From Yamagishiella unicocca (taxonomy: Eukaryota; Chlorophyta; Chlorophyceae; Chlamydomonadales; Volvocaceae), in NCBI GenBank assembly GCA_003116995.1, contig BDSL01000135.1, forward strand, positions 1 through 64,000: a DNA stretch of 64,000 nucleotides, read 5' to 3'. Below the pieces are notes generated by a model that searched no databases, had not been told where the DNA came from, and saw nothing but the letters and a program-made list of their open reading frames with translations. Of the stretch, positions 56,475 to 64,000 are shown in pieces; within the stretch, counting starts at the first letter, position 1; every line of letters begins with the position of its first letter. The translations under genes and the position numbers were made by a program.

Positions 56475-59400
56475 CGGCGTGGCCGCACAGCCGTACGGCA
56501 ATGTCATGGAAGTCATCAGCAGCCATACAAACTTAAGTTTCGTCCGGGACCTGGTTGACAAGTTTCAGCTTACCGCAACACTGTCAAGTCCCAACCTTGA
56601 TGCCACTGTCTTCCTGCCGACGGACGAGTGAGCAACTGACCCTACGTTTCGACGCTCAAGCAGGGGTTGGGACGATCTATCGCTCGTTGCTCGCTGTGCG
56701 TGCGTGCGTGGCCACGCCTGCTGGGAGCATTATTACCGTTGCCGTGATGCAAGTACGGCAGCATTAACGCCATGCATCATAGCATCAACCAACTCTTAAC
56801 CCTCCAAGGCTTGCTTGCTTGGTTGCCCTCCAAGTAGACTGGTGCATGCACGTCCCCTGAATGCTTGCCGTGCGGCGGTCGCGAAACATTCCATCTACTG
56901 TCTTTCGTTAAACAACGAACATCCTGTTTTTTCATCCCGAAACCCTGCCCGTTTCGTAGAGCATTTCGGAAATTTGCAATGTCGCTGGACGTCACAACGG
57001 ACCAGCTGCTCAAAGAACCCCCCGAGTACATGACGAAGCTGCTACAGTACCACATTGCCATACCCGCCAAAAGCTTCTCCGGTATTTTGTTCTTCGATAA
57101 GATATTCCAATCCTCTGGTGTTGTTTCAGCAAGGACCCTCCTGAGCACGTGAGTCATGATAGAAGGGTGGGAAAAGATCGAGGTACTTGTATCACGGACC
57201 TACTTCTTATTCACCATGTAACCTAACCGAGATCTTATCAATTACGTAAGCCTGCCTGATTGCTGACGCGACAAGGGCTGGGTAGATGATTGTTTCAGTA
57301 GTGGCTCCCGACCAGAATCGATAAACAGCTATACGGCACTTGAGCAAGTGGCAGGGGCATAACGCGGCAATTCGCATCCACGCGCGTACATGCGGTGACC
57401 GAAAATGGCCTTCCTTTTGGGCACGGAGCGGCGCTGCGTGCGCTGCGTGACGTGCTGATAGCCATGTGATGAGGAACGTGCGCGATGGAACAAAATAAGG
57501 CACGAAAGTTAAGGGGTCAGCAGTGTCGACTCTTGCCGGATTGGCACACTTTATATGAAAATATGATGAGGACGACGACTATGCCGTGCTTATAACTGAA
57601 AGGTACGGCCCTGCAGGGTCCTGGGTACCACTGCGAAGGGCATTGGTCAGCCTCGAGCCCACGCCGTCCCAACCAATCCTTGCATGTCACCATGCACCCT
57701 TGTCGCTCTTCATCATCGAACATACGTGCACATCCTGTCAGGTTTTTCCCAGTGCAAAAAAACATTTAGAGGCGTCCAAGTAGCTAGCGTCCAAGTAGCA
57801 TACCATATGCCATGACCCGCCCGTTGTGAACTGCAGGAGCGCCGGCCTCATTGATTACCAGAGTTTGCTCCTAGCCGCGGACAACACATCAGCAGCCGCC
57901 CATCGTGTGCGTGGCATAGTCGTTGTTGTAACGGTTACAGTGGGTTCCAGACCAAGAGGTAGAACCATCGGGCGCATCGTATATAAAGGAAGGTTGTTAC
58001 GTGCGTGCTGGACTTGGTCGCTTTTGTGCCTGGACCCTGCGCCGCTGAGCTAGTTTTTGACGTGTTCGTGATGATGCGCGCTTCACGAGTTTACCAGGGG
58101 GGTCTTTTTCTACCAGGCCTACCTTGGACAACATGAACCTCAGAAGGCTACTTGCGCAAGAATGTATAGGATGTATCGGCGCGCAAACTACTCAAACCTG
58201 GATGGCCCTTTGGAGTGATCTGCGTGCCGTCATTATATATTCAATAGTGCTGAACCTGATCCACAGCATCTTGCATCATAATTCTGCTGCTGCATGATGC
58301 GCCGGTGCGTTCCCCAGTGATGCCGGCATCGTCGAGGTGGATATCCCCGCTGGTAAGGCGTTCGTCTGTGTAATCGACAACGTGCTGAAGTACTGGTACG
58401 ACACCATAGCTGACGTGAGTAGAGGGGGACACTTCGATTGGAACGTGTGTTGTTGTAATCGTTACAGTGGGCTCCAGGTTTAGATCCTATGCTACATGTG
58501 CAGTGGAAAGGAAATATCACTCGCGTTCAAAATGTGCGTGCAGGTGCTTGCATGCGTGGCTGAACCTGCTGACTTGAACCGCTTTATTATAAAGCGGCGT
58601 GAACCCTTCATTCCAACGGCTGCAGCCAACTTGCAGGTTACTGGACCTCATCGAAAACGAAGCAACCAGTTTCCTGAATCCCATTTTGTTTGTCCAGGCT
58701 ATTGCTTCCAAGAGTGACACTACACAACTCACCAGTAGCCTGAAGGCGGCCGGCCTCTGGCAGGCTTTGAACGACACGTCCGCGGAGTACATCTTCTTTG
58801 GGCCGGATGACGGTGTAAGTGGATGTCAGGGACGTTGGTGCAGGCCAGCACGTTCTGTCCAAACTGGTGAATGGGCCAGCAGTTCGTGTTGTCACCAGCT
58901 TAGTGGGTTGATAACATAATGGTTGCTTGTTCACGTCGTCACTCTTCGTATCTTCTCTGATCTCAAAAGGAACTGCAAGCGTCGATTGGCAAGAGCAGAC
59001 GTTGCGCGCCCACCACCTATACGGCTAAGTTGTCGTGTAAATCTTTCGCTCGTTTCGTCATCGTGCCAGGCTTTCACCGCAGCTACGAATGACTACTCTA
59101 TTGACTTCAGCGTCAACGGCACCAACAGCTACGATATCTTAACGTACCATGGTGGGTGCGTGCATGCGCCTGAAAGCAGCTTACCTGCATGGCGCTGTCC
59201 TGTGCCCCAGCAGACATACAGTTAGATGATGTGTCAACCTAGCAGAGCCTCGGCAGGCGGTGTTGGAACCCCAGAATGCGGCCCGGCGCATGCATCTGCA
59301 TACCGAGCGATTGCTTGGCGGGAGGTGTACGGCAGACCTCGCTACACTGCCTTGGCTTATGCAGGTTATGCTCACGAAACATAACATTGACAGCCGGCAT

Positions 59401-62400
59401 GTAAACCACTCCGGCATGTAAACCACTCCATGTATCATAAACCCGATGAGAATTCGTGCGTTGCTTGTGCAATCGAATGAGGCGTTGTACTGGTAGTGCG
59501 AATGAAGACGGGCGCACCTATCCGCATCGTTGTTATGCCAAGGCTTCCCGCGCCTACAACTTACACTTACCTCCTCACCGACATTCCACCTGGAACGCAG
59601 TTGCGTATGTCACGCAGAAGCTGGACTTCACAAACATGAGTATTGGGACCGAGTTCGTCACTCTCCGGTACGGCAAGCAGGTCCACGCGGGGCCGGTGTA
59701 ATGTCGCCGGGCCAAATGCGCAGCCTGCAAAGCGCCGCGTCGCCTTACTTGGGCATAACCTTATCGCAATAAGGGATATCGTATTACCTATAACTGATCA
59801 CTGGGAAATCGATGCGGATGGAAGAAGCGTTACGCGCGTTGAGAAGGCGTCTGCGGGCAGGTGGCGATGTGCGTATTTCCAAGTAGTCCGTTTGCTATAA
59901 GGAAGGCTACATAGTCTTTGACTAAGCCTTCCCTCACTACCTTGATGGATCACCGGGCTAACGAGACAAAGGGCCGCACTACGATACCCTAGTCTGAGTA
60001 TCGGGTCGCCACGGCTGCCAGGCCCCGGGTCAGCGACCCTATGACCACAGCCGCAAAGTAGGACGGGGATGCTGGACTCATGGCTGGCCCCGCGGCCCCT
60101 GATGGCCCATCTGTACCGCCTGTTCGCTGTGCTGCTGTCTCTGTGGCTGCTGCTGCTGCTGTTGCTGCGGCTGCGACTGCGGCTGCCGCAGGGCTGCGGC
60201 GCGGCTGCGGCTGCGGCGCGTCCGCCACGCGGCTGCGGCTGCGGTTGCGGCGTGGCTGCCGCGCGTCCGCCAATCCCGACGGCGCGGCTGCCGCACCCGA
60301 CGGCGCGGCTGCCACACCCGACGGCGCGGCTGCCGCACCCGACGGCGCGGCTGCCGCACCCGACGGCGCGGCTGCCACACCCGACGGCGCGGCTGCCGCA
60401 CCCGACGGCGCGGCTGCCACACCCGACGGCGCGGCTGCCGCACCCGACGGCGCGGCTGCCGCACCCGACGGCGCGGCTGCCGCACCCGACGGCGTGGCTG
60501 CCGCACCCGACGGCGCGGCTGCCGCACCCGACGGCGCGGCTGCCGCACCCGACGGCGCGGCTGCCGCACCCGACGGCGCGGCTGCCACACCCGACGGCGC
60601 GGCTGCCACACCCGACGGCGCGGCTGCCGCACCCGACGGCGCGGCTGCCACACCCGACGGCGCGGCTGCCGCACCCGACGGCGCGGCTGCCGCACCCGAC
60701 GGCGCGGCTGCCGCACCCGACGGCGCAGCTGCCGCACCCGACGGCGCGGCTGCCGCACCCGACGGCGCGGCTGCCGCACCCGACGGCGCAGCTGCCGCAC
60801 CCGACGGCGCGGCTGCCGCACCCGACGGCGCGGCTGCCGCACCCGACGGCGCAGCTGCCGCACCCGACGGCGCGGCTGCCGCACCCGACGGCGCAGCTGC
60901 CGCACCCGACGGCGCAGCTGCCGCACCCGACGGCGCAGCTGCCGCACCCGACGGCGCGGCTGCCGCACCCGACGGCGCAGCTGCCGCACCCGACGGCGCG
61001 GCTGCCGCACCCGCTTTTGTCGCCCTGTCACGGCCCGGCTTCGATTTTCCGCCCGCGGCTGTCACACCCGACCGCCTTGCTGCAGCTGCTGTGCCCGAGG
61101 GCCCTGCCGCCGTGCCCGAAGGCCCTGCCGCCGTGCCCGAAGGCCCTGCCCCCTGGGGAAAACTCCGCATCGTGCGCTGAAGTCCCCGCCTTTGCCCCAC
61201 TGCCGCTGATGCCGCTGCTGCTGCCCCTTTCGCCCGCTGGGCTTCAGCCTTAGCCGCCGGGAAGGGCCGTGGCGGCGGGGTGGCGGCTGTGTGTCCGCTG
61301 CGCCCCAGTCTTGGCGGTGCCGGGAGGACTGGTGGCCGAACGGGGGTCGCCTTCACCGGGGTGGCCTTCAGGATGCCCTTTCGGTCCGCGCCTTCGACCG
61401 CATACTCCATGGCTGGTGGCAGGGGCGCCGCGCCCACCCCTAGACGCACGCGGGCTGTCCTGACGTTGAGGTGGTCCACCACCAGGTCCGTGTGGGGGCG
61501 GCCGTATAGCATCGTCAGGATATGGGCGGCTTCCTCCCGCCGCATCCCTTCCGGTATGCCGGCCGAGCTGTACGCATTCGTGCGGTGCCCCTCCACCGAG
61601 CCGACCACCTCCACCGGGTACTCCTGGTTATCAACATAGATCAAGTCGATGTTGATGAAGCCGTCGGCAGAGACCAGCGTTAAGGTCCGGGCGACCGCCG
61701 CCGCTGGCATGACCACCGTGATTTTGGCCGTGTACTGGCCGGCTGTGGTGGACCACGCTGAGGGCGCTCCACAAGAGATATCCGTCTCTTGTATAATGTC
61801 CTGCATTGCTGCATTGCTGCATTGCTGCATTGCTGTGTTGTGAATCCTGCTCCGTTTTGTTTGCAGCCAGAACAAGACCCTGACCATCGGAAGCTCCGAC
61901 CGCGGGGCCACCATTAAAGGCGTTGGCAGCTTCGCGCTTATCGATCCATGGATGATCCCAGTGGGAGGCCCCGTACCCAGGTCACATGTGAAATTCATCA
62001 ACACGGTAGGTGCGAGTTAATGTAAGGTGAAAAGGCCGCTGCGTAGGTACGTATGTGCGGAGGCCTGTGGTGTAGCTGCGGCGCCCGCGTCCGGGTGGAG
62101 ATTCGTACGCAACGCAGTCGTACGCATGAAGGCACTATATGCCGGCGCCCTCCCGACCATTGCAGAGCCATCCACACGAAGATCAGCGTGAACATGAACG
62201 TTCCTTCGTGCCATACCCATTACACCAGCCATCGATTCAGCAATCTCCCTGCACCGCCAGGCACTGCACTGGTCACGTGCGCTTAACCTCTTGCTCCGTA
62301 ATGCCCCTACTCTTGCATCATGCCCGCATCCGTTGTAATTGTCGGCGGGCCTCCCTCTCCTCCCTACATCAGGTCCTGGTGCCTGTCTTCACCAACATTT

Positions 62401-64000
62401 GGCAGTGCATCGCAGAAACCAGTGATTATGCCTCGCTTGCCAACTTTATTAAGAAAGAGTTCAACTTGCAATTCACCCTGATGGATCCCAAGTCATCCAT
62501 CACGCTCCTGGCCCCGAATAATCAGGTGAGGCATCGGCATGGAATCCAGGCCCCTCCCGCCCCAGCCTTGGCCCATCTAAATATGCCTCACCGCCATCGC
62601 AACCTAGCTGCATACAAGCCCGCACCATACATCCAGAACTCGACCGAAGGCCTCCGTCAGTGGTTCCGATTGCGCAAGCAGCGAGCGACGAGATGGAATA
62701 ATAAGGACCGAGGCGAGGCAGGTTGGCGTCGCCTCGGTCCTTATAAGGACCGAGACGAGGCACCCAGCGGCTCAGTCGTACGCACACATGTGTCATCCCC
62801 TGTAGCGGTCCAGAAATGTTACCGAGGCCGATAAACTCCCTCGCACCCTATCTCATCCTGACCACCCACTGTAGGCTATCGCCGATTTCGTCTTGATGGC
62901 CCGCACCACGTCCCTGGACCTTTACTACGAATTATACAGAGACAAGAGCTTGCTCCTAAACGTAAGGCCTATTACTAAGCCCCGCCCGTACGGGCCGTCC
63001 CTGCCTCTTTCCCGCTGCAAAGTAACCCCCATCTTCACAGGGTGCTGAGTGTGCACGTAAACACGCACATTGGCGGGATGCTTCCCAACGTGCCTCCCCC
63101 CTACCTTCTGTCCGCCTCATGCCTCGGTATTGTGCGCATCGTTATGCCGTCGCGGACACGCACTATGGCAGGAAACATTGTGAACCGGCGAATCTGCCCG
63201 GCGTCTTGGCTGCAGCCAGCCATTACGGATACCATGTCTGGTGTATTGCTGAGCACGAGGACAAAGCTGAGGCCGGCCAACAATGTCGCGGCAGAGGGGT
63301 TATCCGCATGCCCTGTCTCCAGCTAGAGTTTGATCAGTGCATCTGTCCGATACGCTTCCTGACCGTCACGGCTGTAATCTGGCCCCTTGGAATCCAGAAT
63401 CTCCTGCTCAAGGGTCCCAAGACGAGGCCTGACTTTGTCCAGGGGGCCACGTTCACCACCGTCGCGTGAGTTTCGGTTGTTGGACGCGAAGCAGCATGGC
63501 ATGGCGGCATGAATGAGTAATAACTCCAATCAGCCACACAGTGACCTCTACTGAGTGACACCTTCCGGCCTTGTGCACTGATCGCTGTCATGCATTTGTG
63601 TGGACCGATGGGTATGTTGTCCTGCCTGCGGCAGTGTGTAAATGCGCTGCTGCTGCGCGTTGAACAGGGATGGGTGTGTTGATGGTGTGCCACCACTAAA
63701 GGGGGGGTTATGCTGTCCTGACAGGGATGGGTGTGTGGATGGTGCGCCACCACGACAAGGAGCGAGGGTATGGACCCCCACCGCATCCAATTTACGCCAT
63801 CCGTGTTTTTGTCCCTGGCACAGGCACAGGCACAGGCACAGCGGAGCAGCCGCGACATTGATCGTAAACTGCTGCTCATCCGTGCCATGCACTGTGCCAC
63901 CCATGATGCTGTGTTCACCTCGTCACACAGTAACCCTACATTTACCTCGTCACAGTTGCAACAAAAACCGCAGCATTACCTCTTGCTCAGCACAAACGTG
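56475..64000 (+). CDS. multi-FAS1 (fasciclin) domain protein, partial at both ends
   Basis: Exons placed from sequence: 56475-56627, 56960-57081, 57130-57148, 57837 to about 57906, 58318-58414, 58698-58814, 59070-59151, about 59530-59700, 61867-62005, 62373-62525 and 62875-62961, with more to the right. The first FAS1 unit reads NLSFVRDLVDKFQLTATLSS, VFLPTDEAFRKFAM, YMTKLLQYHIAIPAKSF and IVEVDIPAGKAFVCVIDNVL, the last matching the DIPAGNGVVHVIDKVL-type box. The second reads LKAAGLWQALNDTSAEYIFF, GPDDGAFTAATND, YDILTYH, YLLTDIPPGTQL and NKTLTIGSSDRGATIKGVGS. A third starts IADFVLMARTTSLDLYYELY after SSITLLAPNNQ. FAS1 proteins are secreted or surface adhesion and matrix proteins. Exons 4/5 and 8 were not resolved to the base. 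One 2.2-kb intron contains an antisense ORF. Confidence 0.72.
59989..61830 (-). CDS. antisense nested ORF with (AAAAPSG)n repeats, 613 aa
   Basis: Single ORF on the strand opposite the FAS1 gene and inside its intron between about 59701 and 61866. The first plausible Met is at 61830, inside a CAGCAATG repeat. Residues ~15-145 look globular (GQYTAKITVVMPAAAVARTL, LVSADGFINIDLIYVDNQEY, EGMRREEAAHILTMLYGRPH, TDLVVDHLNVRTARVRLGVG). They are followed by a Pro/basic linker, ~35 heptad copies of AAAAPSG, an Arg-rich stretch and the tail YFAAVVIGSLTRGLAAVATR. No family recognised. It could be an intronless nested gene or the coding part of a retro-inserted sequence. No flanking duplications were found. 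Confidence 0.55.
   Translation of the reverse strand: MQQCSNAAMQDIIQETDISCGAPSAWSTTAGQYTAKITVVMPAAAVARTLTLVSADGFINIDLIYVDNQEYPVEVVGSVEGHRTNAYSSAGIPEGMRREEAAHILTMLYGRPHTDLVVDHLNVRTARVRLGVGAAPLPPAMEYAVEGADRKGILKATPVKATPVRPPVLPAPPRLGRSGHTAATPPPRPFPAAKAEAQRAKGAAAAASAAVGQRRGLQRTMRSFPQGAGPSGTAAGPSGTAAGPSGTAAAARRSGVTAAGGKSKPGRDRATKAGAAAAPSGAAAAPSGAAAAPSGAAAAPSGAAAAPSGAAAAPSGAAAAPSGAAAAPSGAAAAPSGAAAAPSGAAAAPSGAAAAPSGAAAAPSGAAAAPSGAAAAPSGAAAAPSGAAAAPSGVAAAPSGAAAAPSGVAAAPSGVAAAPSGAAAAPSGAAAAPSGAAAAPSGAAATPSGAAAAPSGAAAAPSGAAAAPSGVAAAPSGAAAAPSGVAAAPSGAAAAPSGAAAAPSGVAAAPSGAAAAPSGLADARQPRRNRSRSRVADAPQPQPRRSPAAAAVAAAATAAAAATETAAQRTGGTDGPSGAAGPAMSPASPSYFAAVVIGSLTRGLAAVATRYSD
60281..61012. repeat. 21-bp tandem repeat, about 35 copies
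   Basis: Unit GACGGCGCGGCTGCCGCACC plus C, with CCACACCC and CAGCTGCC variants. On the minus strand it encodes AAAAPSG heptads in the nested ORF, and no copy breaks the frame. Confidence 0.96.
62701..62761. repeat. three-copy foldback, 16-bp arms
   Basis: ATAAGGACCGAGGCGA (62701-62716) is the exact complement of TCGCCTCGGTCCTTAT (62729-62744) across a 12-bp loop. A third, direct copy (AAGGACCGAGACGAGGC) follows at 62745-62761. It is intronic in the FAS1 gene. Confidence 0.9.

Noticed and set aside
60069..61253. Plus-strand ORFs of 317-394 codons made of repeats such as TARLPHP and GAAAAPD
   Set aside because: They are shadows of the 21-bp repeat. The minus-strand frame has a non-repetitive, globular-looking N-terminus and is preferred.

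Overview
The window looks like nuclear DNA of a flagellated, photosynthetic green alga of the Chlamydomonas/Volvox group. It is GC-rich, its genes carry many short introns with GT..AG junctions, and its introns are loaded with minisatellites. It encodes a major light-harvesting protein of the LHCBM type and the ciliary BBSome subunit BBS4. Candidate algal polyadenylation signals (TGTAA) follow several genes. No bacterial operons, rRNA, convincing tRNA or CRISPR arrays were seen.

Layout, left to right. (1) 1-1070 is a 16-bp minisatellite inside an intron of a strictosidine-synthase-like/APMAP-like gene read on the minus strand (exons 1188-5980, 3' end off the window). (2) 7673-12633, minus: a U2AF large-subunit-like splicing factor with an RS region, one RRM and a UHM, but no second RRM. 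It shares a 471-bp divergent promoter with (3) 13105-17548, plus: a 1203-residue RGG/Gln-rich protein. (4) 18712-21566, plus: a TANGO2-like NRDE protein. (5) 22.2-31.8 kb is the accessory part. A 4015-bp PIF/Harbinger element with TAA target duplications carries a Myb/SANT-like gene and a truncated transposase. It is followed by an unusual gene that appears to join a DUF4258-like and a DUF2283-like domain, which are prokaryotic toxin/antitoxin-type families. That gene is itself split by a second Harbinger-like element. Three-copy foldback sequences and a minisatellite found at two loci lie nearby. (6) 32990-37440, minus: a wax-synthase-like membrane acyltransferase (MBOAT_2) with a 1.37-kb octamer array in one intron, divergent from (7) 37977-43286, plus: BBS4. 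(8) 44659-47749, plus: a PH-domain/WW-domain protein. (9) 48711-50029, minus: LHCBM. (10) 51.6-55.3 kb holds poorly resolved, low-complexity coding fragments. (11) 56475 to the right edge, plus: a multi-FAS1 (fasciclin) protein, with an antisense 613-residue ORF nested in one of its introns.

Exon joins marked as phase-consistent were checked by hand: each donor and acceptor was placed and the reading phase carried through. Under that test the U2AF-like, RGG, TANGO2-like, wax-synthase-like, BBS4, PH/WW and LHCBM genes close exactly at a stop codon. The genes are ordinary eukaryotic single-gene units with no sign of an operon. The novelty lies in the 23-30 kb block and in a few odd architectures (U2AF without RRM2, GC-AG introns, a nested antisense ORF).
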